A stretch of DNA of 64,000 nt. Origin: Liolophura sinensis. Its lineage: Eukaryota; Mollusca; Polyplacophora; Chitonida; Chitonidae. The position numbers and the translations under genes are program-made. The number at the start of each line of letters is the position of its first letter. The stretch's first letter is position 1. The notes beneath the pieces were generated by a model. That model was not told the DNA's origin and did no database searches. It saw nothing but the letters and a program-made list of their open reading frames with translations. Below, piece after piece: positions 21,201 to 32,640 of this stretch. The stretch lies in the NCBI RefSeq assembly GCF_032854445.1, contig NC_088297.1, positions 20,845,127-20,909,126 on the forward strand. The letters run 5' to 3'.

Positions 21201-23285
21201 TGGCAAACAATCTTATTTATTCACACATGCAATTCACCATTTGTTTAAAGTACCAGTAAAATTGAAACCTAACTGTACCTTTATCAGGTTAATCTCATTA
21301 AGAAGCTTGCATCCCTTAAGTTAAATATCTTGGACGTTTGGCAGTATGAATTCATTGACGTGCTGGGGTTTTTTTTTTCCCAGTATTTACATTTTCAGCA
21401 ATATACAGTTTTAACAGATCTGATTTTAGTTGATACTCTTGAGATATATGTTTTACTTATTATTTCAGTTATTGATTTTGATAGAGTTTAATTATCTTCC
21501 TTACTTGTTCAAGTTTTGTTCGTTGTGTACATGTTGATTTTATTTTCATTTCTTAGTACATATTACTGTATGTTCAAAATAAAGATGCAATTTCAGAGTT
21601 TTCCACAGGTATAAATGTCTCTCTTTACTAAATACAAATATTTGATACGTGTTCAATTTTGTGTTTTGATGTGGTGGAGTTTTGTCTCAAGGTTTTGCAT
21701 ATGATCAAGAAATATGAAGATTTGTGAATTATGCAAATTTGAGATGGCAATACTTAAACAATATTTGACTATTGTGTTTCTTTGACTTCAAGACTTCTTT
21801 GTTTTGCAAAAGCTGTGGAATTTGATTGTGTATGATTTCTGAGTTGCATGTTTTGGTTTCTTAGTCTCTGCTCTCTTTAATGCTGAACTGAGTAATTGAA
21901 TAAATTTGAACATTCAGATGGAACTTGAATTTCCATTCCAAATAATTTGATTGTTTTGACTTCTGATATGAACACAGTTATGGACCATTTTCAGTCTTCA
22001 GTAAAATTTTCTCAAAATTTCCTGGAAGATCAGATCTCTGGCATTAGAACCCCTAACTTGTTTAATTGAGAAACAGGCTGTCATATCAGGAGTTGTAATA
22101 CCGTGCGTAACAAGTTATACATTTTTACATACATTAATCTCCATTTATAATGTTTTATTGAAAACTGTGCAAAGCAGATTAACAGAATCTCAAAATTGTT
22201 TAAATGAATCACGCCGCAAAAAATTAAAGTTTTATAACGTTAAACAATTTCCCTAATTGGCAGAAAAAAAGCAAGCAAAATTGATGCTATTTCTTGACAA
22301 ATTTTGGAAACCAAATTGAACAGCATTTTAGTTTAAAATATTAAAAATACAAATGTCAGAATGGACGAAGTGTTCAAACTTTCACAAAATATTGTGACTA
22401 GATGTCTAATGACAGTAGTTACTTTCACATGTAACTTTTTTTCTCTGGGGATTAGGAAACTAAATCCCATTTTTTTTTTCAAAGTACTTTTAGTGACTGA
22501 TTTCTAAGCTATAGCCCACATTAAGATTCTTTCACAAGACTGTTTGAAACCGAGCAGTGTCCATTTTTTTTTAGGCTGTGTTTCACCCATAATTCACTTG
22601 TAAATGCGTCGTTAATAGCAACCATGCATTTTGGTCGGCAATCATTTTGAAATTATATATGAGATTATAAATCTTCTGGGCAGAACCCCAAAAAATAAAT
22701 GTTATCCAAATTTGTTTCTGCATTAAAATAATGGGCACATTTGCTGATGATAAAACATTTTGACAATAACATTTATTATTATTGAGAATGTGTGTGTTAT
22801 ATATTATTAGTTTCTGATAAACTCATTCATACACTAGTACTCAGATTCCAGAGACCATGTAGTATGGTATTATACAGTATTAGGGGATACGTAAGGATTT
22901 TAACAACCAGTTATATATATTCAGATATGATTGAATAACACTCTGTATACTGTTGATGAATTTTTTGTGATAGTTGCACACTCGATACTTTATTTGACAT
23001 CTTCTCAGTATAGTCTACATCTGTGGCCTGGCTAAATTGGTAATGGTACATTATTTTAATATCGTTGTTAATTTAATCAGTGGATTGTTTTTCTGCACAG
23101 TGCACATGAAACAATGCACACTTTCGTGAGCACACTGTACATTTTGGTGAAAGGTCATTCACTAGGTTATTTGACTCGCTGCATTTAGTCAAAGTTGACT
23201 ATTCATTGGTGGAGTTGATTTTCTACACATTTTAGTTGGAATTGGTTAATTTGTGTGAGGCACACTTCAGTCAGATCTAACCCAA
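21201..23285. other. Intergenic, no gene recognised
   Basis: AT-rich with stops in all frames; no repeat family recognised apart from homopolymer T runs. An AATAAA lies at 21578. Confidence 0.5.
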
Positions 23286-23289
23286 TGGT

Positions 23290-23932
23290 TTAAAGGGGAA
23301 GAAAACACTAAACTGAAGGATATGCCAAATGAAAGACTATAAACAATCTCATGGAAAATAGTTCGAATTATTTTTTTCGGAATTTTTGAAACCGAGTAAA
23401 CTGGGTTTAAAACATCAGATTCTGTTGGGGTCTGTAGTGACCCAGAGGTTATCAGTGATGTTACGTCCATATTTTTTGAGAGGGAAGGTCTTGCAGCAAC
23501 CTGCTGATGGTTGTGGGTTTCCCCCGGGCTCTGCCCGGTTTCCCCCCACCTTAACTCTGGCCGCAGTCATATAAGTGAAATATTCTTGAGTTCGGCCTAA
23601 AACATCAATCAAATGAATAAATAAAATCCATTTTTTTGCTTGAAATAGTTCCATACACGATTCATACAGTGAATGCATTCGTAGATCTATATGTGTATGC
23701 ATTTTAAATGATGAAAGCTGGCACTCTGTATTTGTTAATCAGCAAAACATCATGCCACTTCAGAATATGGTCACATGTGGCCATGATAGAATCTAAAGTT
23801 TCAAATGCATTTTACTGGGTTGAAAATTTTCTAAAGAAAAAAATAAATCCAAGTATTTTTGTGAACAGTGTTTAAAGGTCTTTCACATGAATTATACTAT
23901 AAGGTAGTGTTTTCTTTGCCTTTAACTGATTC
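23290..23932. mobile_element. MITE-D copy interrupted by a SINE
   Basis: Left end TAAAGGGGAAGAAAACACTA and right end TAGTGTTTTCTTTGCCTTTA are inverted repeats. The interior (TTTAAAACATCAGATTCT, GAATGCATTCGTAGATCTAT) matches the element at 47318-47822. A SINE-1 is inserted at 23478-23630. Confidence 0.72.
23478..23630 (+). mobile_element. SINE-1 nested in MITE-D
   Basis: GGGAAGGTCTTGCAGCAACC to TTCTTGAGTTCGGCCTAAAA with an AAATGAATAAATA tail; it lies inside the MITE and is therefore younger. Confidence 0.82.
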
Positions 23933-24418
23933 ACAACACACTATTGTCAGAAGTTAAGCGCTTGGGAGAATCAAGCTACCACACTGTTAGGACAAAACAT
24001 GTGTGCTTTACATATTAACTGATACCACAGACTCATGCAGTCAGTACATACGAGACCCAATCAGAACAATTTTGAACATGAACAGATGAAGACTTTGACA
24101 CCACTCGTTGGCGTAGTCTGAACTAGCTCTTTAGTGATCAGGCTGATCATATTTGTCGTATTATGTCATCATTTGACAACGTTTTTTTGTTGACTTTCCT
24201 ATCATGAGTTGTGTGTGGCACCAGAGGTGAATTTGGAGTTTTCTGTTAATACTTCATTGTACTTCGTATGTGTCACCCTGTTTAGGGATAGAACCAGGAA
24301 CCCTTAGAACTTCAACCTTGTCTACCACCAGATCACATGCAGTGTATTGAATGTGGTTACCTATATATGTAGATGAAATTAGATTTGACAAAACTTCATT
24401 GTGTTGCTTATCTCAAGG

Positions 24419-24500
24419 GGTGACTTAATTGGGAATTGAACCCACGACCTGTGGAGTATTAATTTTTCTGCACTTGTATATCACTAGACCAAAGGGAACT
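24419..24500 (-). mobile_element. tRNA-like SINE head fragment
   Basis: On the minus strand TGGTCTAGTGATATACAA resembles an A box and GGGTTCAATTCCC a B box. The acceptor stem does not pair, so this is not a functional tRNA gene. A similar but weaker piece lies at about 24285-24345. Confidence 0.45.
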
Positions 24501-24633
24501 TCTGGTTGGCCTGGACTGTTGTAGATAGCCAGCTGGCTGAACATACTTCCCAGTTTATATACAAATCTGTGAATGGCTTGGCAATGAAGGTGCTGTTACT
24601 TTTAATACTAATCTTTTGTATTATTGAGTGGTT

Positions 24634-25388
24634 TCAAACACTGGATACTACATGTACATGTGCAGGTCAAACATTTGATACTACATGTACATGTCAAACA
24701 TTGCATTCTACATGTACATGTGCAGGTCAAACATTGGATACTACATGTACATGTGCAGGTCAAACATTGGATACTACATGTACATGTGCAGGTCAAACAT
24801 TGGATACTACATGTACATGTGCAGGTCAAACATTGGATACCACATGTACATGTGCAGGTCAAACATTGGATACTACATGTACATGTGCAGGTCAAACATT
24901 GGATACTACATGTACATGTGCAGGTCAAACATTGGATACTACATATACATGTGCAGGTCAAACATTGGATACTACATATACATGTGCAGGTCAAACATTG
25001 GATACTACATGTACATGTGCAGGTCATACATTGGATACTACATGTACATGTGCAGGTCAAACATTGGATACCACATGTACATGTGCAGGTCAAACATTGG
25101 ATACTACATATACATGTGCAGGTCAAACATTGGATACTACATGTACATGTGCAGGTCAAACATTGGATACCACATGTACATGTGCAGGTCAAACATTGGA
25201 TACTACATGTACATGTGCAGGTCAAACATTGGATACTACATGTACATGTGCAGGTCAAACATTGGATACTACATGTACATGTGCAGGTCAAACATTGGAT
25301 ACTACATGTACATGTGCAGGTCATACATTGGATACTACATGTACATGTGCAGGTCAAACATTGGATACTACATGTACATGTGCAGGTC
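24634..25388. repeat. 33-bp minisatellite, about 23 units
   Basis: Unit of 33 bases containing CATTGGATACTACATGTACA then TGTGCAGGTCAAA. The core ACATGTACATGT is self-complementary. Units are very uniform, with C/T variation in TAC(T/C)ACATG. The period is eleven codons, leaving both strands open in several frames (LDTTCTCAGQT in one); no evidence of coding. Confidence 0.97.
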
Positions 25389-25774
25389 ACGAAATTGTGT
25401 AAATTGCTGTACTTGACCAAATTTTTGAAGCATGACTACTAAAGTTACTCACCTTGCCTGATTCTAAAAGCTCTGTTTATCTTAGATGTGTGTTTTCAGA
25501 TGTTTGGAAGGTGAAATGATATTGTACTGGAAAAATTGCAACTAAAATGCACGAAAGTAATATATTAAGCCCTATTAATTTCGTGTAAAATTGAAGATTT
25601 TGGGGGCAAATACTGACATTATTATCTTATTGCACTCATGCCTTTATGCAGAATGTGTAGAACTTAGGAGCATCATTTAAATACTGTTTTATCCATGTAA
25701 CTGTGAGATGGCTTGTATGTATTGCTTAGTTTTAAGTATTCGATCAAAGAGTGACTAAGTTATTAATCTGTTAA

Positions 25775-25999
25775 CCGTAATTCCTCAAACTTTTCGCATG
25801 TTAAAGAGCAACTTTCAGTGCAGTTTATACACCTTTTTTAATTTGATTTTGGAGACAAATCTACATTAGGCGGGTTGGCCAGTTTCTGGTCTTCACTGAC
25901 AGTATAATGTTATCAGTCTACACAGAATAATTACCCTCAGAATATGCCCTCGGAATAAATGTTTTGCCAATGGCAAAAAGGTTGAAAAATTGTAGTAAT
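25775..25999. mobile_element. MITE-A copy
   Basis: TAATTCCTCAAACTTTTCGC at the left and AAAAAGGTTGAAAAATTGTA at the right; internal GTTGGCCAGTTTCTGG as in the other copies. Confidence 0.7.
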
Positions 26000-26128
26000 A
26001 GGCCTTTCTTGCCAAAGAAAGAAATTCTGAAATTTCCGATTAATTGTTTTACACCGTGGGTTGCCTGGAATTGTAGTAACTGTTAATGGAAGTGATAAGG
26101 ATTTTTAACAAGGAAGAACCTATTATCC

Positions 26129-26318
26129 TTATTTCTCCACCTCTTCTCACATGAAAGAGCAACTTTTAGGGTAATTTATGCACATTTTTAATTTTATTTT
26201 GGAGATAAAACAACATTGGTTGGATTTGCCAGTTTCGGGGCACCTCAAAAAGAATAATTCAAAATATGTTTGAATAAACACCTTGCCTACGTGTGAAAAG
26301 GTGGAAGAATTGTAGTAC
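26129..26318. mobile_element. MITE-A copy, slightly deleted
   Basis: TTTCTCCACCTCTTCTCACA and TGTGAAAAGGTGGAAGAATT termini; same family interior. Confidence 0.7.
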
Positions 26319-26856
26319 ATGGTTTTAACAAGGAAAAACGTATTACAAGATTTTTAACACAAAATAACATATATGATGAACAATTCTTCTGAACTCTCAG
26401 TATACTTTCTGAACAGTTTGTTTTTTGCAATGTTCTAGAAATAAAAATAATTGTGAACTTGACATTTAACTAAAGAGTTGTATAATTGACTGTATTTTTG
26501 CTGACGTAAGATTGTGGTTGTGACCAATCAGCTTGCTTGTAACATGGTTGACTGTGGAGAAATTGTCCTATCAGTGGGCCTTTTACAAGCATATTGTGCA
26601 GTTGTTTGATAACTTGAATATGCTGCTTTTGATAATAAACTGATGTAAAATCTTGTAAAATATGGAAATTCGTTGTTTATTTTTACTGCATTTATTAGGT
26701 TTAATGGCCAACACCAAACATGACATCAAAGATGACACCAACCATGACACCCTTACATTATACAGACATTAAAGTGACCAGAGAGAAGCAAGACTGATTC
26801 TTCCTAAGGTCTTCCAAAACACGACAGGGGATTAACTACTTGAGAAATTGGCGCTT

Positions 26857-26925
26857 AACTCCGTCAGCAACCTGCAGATGGTCATGGTCATCCCCAATTT
26901 CCTCCCACCATAATGCTAAAGGTGT
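26857..26925 (+). mobile_element. SINE-1 fragment
   Basis: Short internal piece, GTCAGCAACCTGCAGATGGT to CCTCCCACCATAATGC, abutting an oppositely oriented copy. Confidence 0.65.
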
Positions 26926-26927
26926 AT

Positions 26928-27100
26928 TTATTTATTTACTTAATTGACGTTTAACACTGTACTCAAGAATATTTCATATGATGGCGGCCGGCATTATGGT
27001 AAGAGGAAACCAGATAGAGACCGGGGGTAACCCACGACTATTCGCAGGCTGCCGACAAACCTTCCCACGTACGGCTAGAGAGGAAGCCAGCCTGAGTGCT
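26928..27100 (-). mobile_element. SINE-1 copy, antisense
   Basis: Starts with the inverted tail TTTATTTATTTACTTAATTG, then ACTCAAGAATATTTCATATG and the inverted centre; ends at the GAGAGGAAGCCAGCCTGAG block. Confidence 0.82.
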
Positions 27101-27256
27101 GAAAGTGTACGGCTGCAGCCAGAACAGCAAGAGCTGGATTCAAGCATGGAGCCTCATTGGTCCACAGTCTGTGAGTTAACATAAGTCAGCAAGGCCCAAT
27201 CAGGGGATTGAACCCAGGTCACTGTATATAGTAATACAAGCGGGCATTTTATTTTG

Positions 27257-28955
27257 GTACTTATTTATTTGTTTGGTGTTCTACGCCATGATGGTTTGCC
27301 GTATTACGGGGGTAGGAAACCCATGACCATTTGTAGGTTGTTGTGACATCTTTCCATGTACCACCAGAGAGGACGCCAGCAGGAGCTGATGACAGGCTCC
27401 TGGGTCATACCACCAGAGAGGATGCCAGCAGGAGCTGATGACAGGCTCGTGGGTCATACCACCAGAGAGGATGCCAGCAGGAGCTGATGACAGGCTCGTG
27501 GGTCATACCAACAGAGAGGATGCCAGCAGCAGCTGATGACAGGCTCGTGGGTCATACCACCAGAGAGGATGCCAGCAGGAGCTGATGACAGGCTCCTGGA
27601 TCATACCACCAGAGAGGATGCCAGCAGGAGCTGATGACAGGCTCCTGGGTCATACCAACAGAGAGGATGCCAGCAGCAGCTGATGACAGGCTCCTGGGTC
27701 ATACCACCAGAGAGGATGCCAGCAGGAGCTGATGACAGGCTCCTGGGTCATACCAACAGAGAGGATGCCAGCAGCAGCTGATGACAGGCTCCTGGGTCAT
27801 ACCACCAGAGAGGATGCCAGCAGGAGCTGATGACAGGCTCTGGGGTCATACAACCAGAGAGGATGCCAGTAGGAGCTGATGACAGGCTCCTGGGTCATAC
27901 CAACAGAGAGGATGCCAGCAGAAGCTGATGACAGGCTCCTGGGTCATACCAACAGAGAGGATGCCAGCAGCAGCTGATGACAGGCTCCTGGGTCATACCA
28001 ACAGAGAGGATGCTATCAGGAGCTGATGACGGGTTCCGGGGTCATACAACCAGAGAAGATGTCAGCAGGAGCTGATGACAGGCTCCAGGGTCATACAACC
28101 AGAGAGGATGTCAGCAGGAGCTGATGACAGGCTCCGGGGTCATACAACCAGAGAGGATGCCAGTAGAAGCTGATGACAGGCTCTGGGGTCATACAACCAG
28201 AGAGGATGCCAGCAGGAGCTGATGACAGGCTCTGGGGTCATACAACCAGAGAGGATGCCAGTAGGAGCTGATGACAGGCTCCTGGGTCATACCAACAGAG
28301 AGGATGCCAGCAGAAGCTGATGACAGGCTCCTGGGTCATACCAACAGAGAGGATGCCAGCAGCAGCTGATGACAGGCTCCTGGGTCATACCAACAGAGAG
28401 GATGCTATCAGGAGCTGATGACGGGTTCCGGGGTCATACAACCAGAGAAGATGTCAGCAGGAGCTGATGACAGGCTCCAGGGTCATACAACCAGAGAGGA
28501 TGTCAGCAGGAGCTGATGGCAGGCTCCGGGGTCATACAATCAGAGAGGATGTCAGCAGGAGCTGATGACAGGCTCTGGGATCATACAACCAGAGAGGATG
28601 CCAGCAGGAGCTGATGACAGGATCCTGGGTCATACCACCAGGGAGGATGCCAGAAGGAGCTGACAACAGGCTCCAGGGTCATACAACCAGAGAGGATGCC
28701 ATCAGCAGCTGATGACAGGCTCTGGGGTCATACAACCAGAGAGGATGCCAACAGGAGCTGATGACAGGCTCCGGGGTCATACCACCAGAGAGGATGCCAG
28801 CAGGAGCTGATGACAGGCTCCAGGGTCATACCACCAGAGATGATGCCAGCAGGAGCTGATGATGGGCTCCAGGGTCATACAACCAGACAGGATGCCAGCA
28901 GGAGCTGATGACGGCCTCCGGGGCCATTGTACTAACCACTAGGCCACAGGGGCCC
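27257..28955 (-). mobile_element. SINE-1 copy swollen by an internal tandem array
   Basis: The inverted tail and centre occupy 27257-27360 (TTATTTGTTTGGTGTTCTAC, AGGAAACCCATGACCATTTG). The tRNA-like head is at 28905-28955 (inverted ACTAACCACTAGGCCACAGG). Between them the normal ~60-base GAGAGGAAGCCAGC...GGAGCCTCCTGGGTC segment is replaced by about 31 copies of a 49-base unit. Confidence 0.8.
27361..28912. repeat. 49-bp minisatellite, about 31 units
   Basis: Unit CCACCAGAGAGGATGCCAGC, AGGAGCTGATGACAGGCTCC, TGGGTCATA. An eight-unit block marked by the rare GATGCTATCAGGAGC unit at 28011 recurs at 28403, exactly 392 bases (8 x 49) on: higher-order duplication. Unit sequence corresponds to the inner part of SINE-1. 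Confidence 0.96.
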
Positions 28956-29876
28956 CCATTTTGGCGTTTACATTGCCATGGGCAAACACACTTTGTAATC
29001 CACTGCACTGGACAGAGCCTTTACCTCTCAACAATTTTGTAAATTTTGTTGATTTAATTCCTGTTAAGTGCCATTTCAAGAATCTTTCACTTGTATGATG
29101 GTGGTCTGTTCTGTGAGTGGAGGAACACAAGTGCCAGGTGTAAACCACCAACCTTTGCCATGATACTGATGACACAAGACTGTGTAAATGCTCTCCACAA
29201 AAGCTGCCAAATGCTCAATGTCACCAATGCCTCAGGAACAATAAGAACTGGGGAATCTAGAAATTTTGTGGATGATGTTTTTGGAGCCATGGTGATGCAT
29301 CTTATTATATATCAACACACTGCTTGGTGTTTGGAAATTAACAGAAATGAAGCAAGAAGTAAACTAGTTATGGTGGTATGTGGACTTATTAATTATTATA
29401 TTGTGATTAATTGTGATTTCATGACACATGGTGTTCCATCACAGTATTAAGTACAATGTTAAACCTCAAGCACTCACCCACTCATTGAAACACCTGTAGT
29501 TACACCATACCATCTGAAGTTGTTGAAGCAGGCAAAATTAATCTTTTCTCAGAGTCGTCGGAGGGTAGAAAAGTACAAACAAAACTTGAAAAATACTGTA
29601 TCTATTTTGGGAAATGTAGACTATAACAGAAATATTAACCACTGAATACATATTTACATGATAGGAAAGCCTAAAAAATCAGGCAAATTATAATAAAAGT
29701 GTTCATTTTTTTTTCCCATTGTCAGTGTCATCTCTCTACCGTAAAGCACAAAATAGCTTTGGTGTTGCCTTATTCAGTGACAGGAAGCCTTTTCTGTGTA
29801 AAGTACTACAGGTCCAAGCTGTGAAGTGTACTACTCATTCCTGCCTTTGTGATGATGTTTTGTGAGCTAACTGGCA
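28956..29876. other. Intergenic, no gene recognised
   Basis: A 119-codon open frame on the plus strand at 29091-29450 has no recognisable motif and overlaps an antisense frame; I do not call it a gene. A SINE-2 tail fragment (AATGTTAAACCTCAAGCACT) lies at 29448-29490. Confidence 0.4.
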
Positions 29877-29877
29877 C

Positions 29878-30092
29878 TGTAATTCAACCTTTTCACAGGT
29901 TTCCGAGGTGTTTATTCCAGCAAATTCTGAGGACATTACTCTGTGTTAACTGATAACATTACACTTTCTGTGAAGCCCTGAAATTTGCCGATCCAACCAA
30001 AGTAGTTTTACCTCGAAAATCAAAATTAAAAACATGCATTAATTGCACTAAAAGGTGCTCTTTCATATGCAAAAAGATTGGCAAATTAGGGT
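29878..30092. mobile_element. MITE-A copy
   Basis: AATTCAACCTTTTCACAGGT left end and a diverged CAAAAAGATTGGCAAATTAG right end; interior in reverse orientation to the copy at 4447. Confidence 0.68.
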
Positions 30093-30426
30093 ACACATAA
30101 TTACTGATTCACGGAAGGCAAACAATGGTCGACTCATCTTGCAACCAAATTGCCATTGCACAGGAAAAAAGACGCCCTACTGATATCTTGGGGTCACAAA
30201 GCTTTATTCACAGGTGGATCTAAAAAAACAAATCTTACCTTGTGCTCAAATAAGGCCTACTTATAAACTTATAGGAATCCAGGTGGTAGAGCACTAATCA
30301 AAAGAGGAAACCTTGAAGGAAACTTCAACACCTTGGCATGTTTCACAATGCAATAGTAACTGTATGAAACTGCCATAGTTATTTATATGAATGGAGTTTA
30401 TTGGTATACTCACTTCCATGGCAACA

Positions 30427-30685
30427 GGGGGCCTCTGTAGCCGAGAGGTTTGCACGCCAGCGCGGCGTAATGACCCAGGAGCCTCTCACCAATGAGGTCG
30501 TTATGAGTTGAAGTCCAGCCCATGCTGTCTTCCTCAGGGGCCGTACATGGGAAGGTCTGTCAGCAACATGTGGATGGTTGTGGATTTCCCCTGGGCTCTG
30601 CCTGGTTTACTCCCAGCATAATACTGGCTGCCGACGTGTAAGTGAAATGTTCTTAAGTACGGCGTAAAACACCAATCACATGTCA
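30427..30685 (+). mobile_element. SINE-1, near full length
   Basis: Head GGGGGCCTCTGTAGCCGAGA with A-box-like TAGCCGAGAGG and B-box-like GAGTTGAAGTCC, then the complete body to ACGGCGTAAAACACCAATCA. Confidence 0.88.
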
Positions 30686-31003
30686 TGGTGATGTAATGAC
30701 TAAAGAGCTGAGCGCCATAATGTTCTATTTGCTCTGTTGAGACTTGTGTCAAGTATGAAATATCAAACAAACTGTCTAAACTCGAACAATATTCAGTCTA
30801 CCTTTGATTCAAACATCAGCTCTTAAATATACAAGAAATGCATTAAAAATTACGATTTTATTAGGCTGATACAAGCATGTGCATGTATAGGACTTTGGTT
30901 CTCGCACCCATGTAAATACAGAAAATGGTGGGTTGGGGGAATTGGATTACACTTTACAACTCTATCACAGTAAACATAAAAGTTACCTTTATAACAATAT
31001 AAA

Positions 31004-31212
31004 TGTTTATTTATTTATGTATTTATCTGATTGGTGTTTCATGCCATACTCAAGAGTATGTCACTTATATGACGGCGGCCAGCATTATGGTGGGAGGAAA
31101 CAGGGCATAGCTCGCGGGGGAGGGGGGAACGCACAACCATCCGTAAGTTGCTGGAAGACCTTCCCATGTACGGATGGAGAGGGAACCCACATAAGCTGGA
31201 CTTGAACACACA
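31004..31212 (-). mobile_element. SINE-1 copy, antisense
   Basis: TTTATTTATGTATTTATCTG tail, ACTCAAGAGTATGTCACTTA, inverted centre, ending at the inverted B-box region GCTGGACTTGAACACACAG. Confidence 0.85.
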
Positions 31213-31499
31213 GCCACCGCAAGATAAATGTTTACACTGTACAATTCTTTTGGTCCCATAGCAATAGATGTATTAACATGTACCATAAAAATGTACAATA
31301 AAATAAATATCACAACTTTATGTATTGAGTAATAAAATAAAAGCCTATAGGTGGGGTGTTATTTAAAGTTGCCTTCAAGCATTCAGGCCTAGTTACAATA
31401 AACAACATGCATATATACAGTTGACAGCATTGCACCCATCTTATGTAACCATACGATGCCTCAACACACTGAAAGTTTCATGAAACCCTTGTACATGTT

Positions 31500-32020
31500 G
31501 CGTTATGGAGCCCAGATAATTACCAAGGCAACATCCAGCTTCATTACTGGCTGTCAAGGTGGTAACAAGGCAACATCATACCTTCAGTACTAATTGCTAT
31601 GGTAGTTATATGGCAACATAAAAGCTTCAGGACTTGTTGCTACGGTAGTTACATTGTGACTTTATGCCTCCAGTCCTAGTTGCTATATGATACATGTAGT
31701 TACATGGCAACATAAAATCTGCTAAACTCATCACTATGGTAGTTACATGGCAACATAAAATCTGCTGTACTGATCAATATGGTAGTTATATGGCAACATA
31801 AAACCTGCTGTATTGATAACTATTGTAGTTACATGGCAACATAAAACCTGCTGCACTGATCATTATGGTCATTACAATGTACATAGCAAAATAAAGCAAC
31901 ACAAAACCTTTGCTTCTAGTTACTATGGTACATGTAGTAACATAGTGATTTGACGCCTTCAGCTCTGGTTGCAACATAAAACTTTAACCACTGATGGTTA
32001 TTGTTGTTACATGGTAACAT
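31500..32020. repeat. 43-bp tandem repeat, diverged
   Basis: Units around GTAGTTACATGGCAACATAA plus ATCTGCTGTACTGATCACTATG. Starts at 31696, 31739, 31782 and 31825 are exactly 43 apart; outer units are diverged and of irregular length. Confidence 0.85.
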
Positions 32021-32511
32021 AAAGCTGGTCGCCAATGTTAAATTCAGCATATATAATTCTTCTAAATTCATTTGAAATTGGCCCCTGATTTTGGAACGAG
32101 GCATTGCACTACTTTGTACAAGGCCACATAAGCACCAAAGAATAGGAAAGTTATCAGCTGTGTTAAAGTTACAAAAATATATAGACATATCTACATGGGT
32201 AAAACATAACAGAAATTCTCAACACAAAGAAACTGAATAAAAAAATAATGTGCCCTCATACAAGAACACTGTAATATAGTTTGAGACACACACATGAGTT
32301 ATGTTGAGAAAATCTACGAAAACTTTCATGGAGATGCTAAAATACCAGAGATTTTTTGCCAATAAAAAAAAAAACATTTGCTAAGAAAATTAAATTACTT
32401 TTCTGTGTTTATCAGTAACTAAACATTGAACATTTTCTGTGTTGATTCTAAGTTACTCCCAAGGAACCAATCTGATTTGATATCGGTTATGTGTACATAT
32501 CACCATTAGCT

Positions 32512-32640
32512 GTAGACTCGATCCAAGAATGAGTCACACCTAAGACCTTAAAAGACGAAGTTGCAACTACCTCGCTTGGAGTTCAGCATGAAGGGGAGAG
32601 TGCAATGACTGGTTGACCCGAGGCAGCTTACTTGCATTCT
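32512..32640 (+). mobile_element. SINE-2 fragment at the edge of a satellite
   Basis: GAGTCACACCTAAGACCTTA, AAAGACGAAGTTGCAACT, GTTCAGCATGAAGGGGAGAG and ACTGGTTGACCCG match the centre of the full SINE-2 at 59324. Its last bases, GGCAGCTTACTTGCATTC, run into the first satellite unit. Confidence 0.8.

Larger units (their letters stand above)
17465..21600 (+). other. Syntrophin 3' flank, probable long 3' UTR
   Basis: No coding sequence recognised. AT-rich with several T runs. AATAAA motifs at 17844 and 21578 are candidate poly(A) signals; the second is followed by TG/T-rich sequence. How much is transcribed cannot be told from sequence. Confidence 0.4.

Noticed and set aside
24506-25442. Long open frames on both strands (up to 298 codons) rich in TCTCAGQTLD-type repeats
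   Set aside because: They follow from a 33-base period without stops; several frames are open at once and none has a start context, splice site or non-repeat domain.
29091-29450. 119-codon plus-strand open frame
   Set aside because: No motif recognised, overlapping antisense frame, no exon structure; likely chance.
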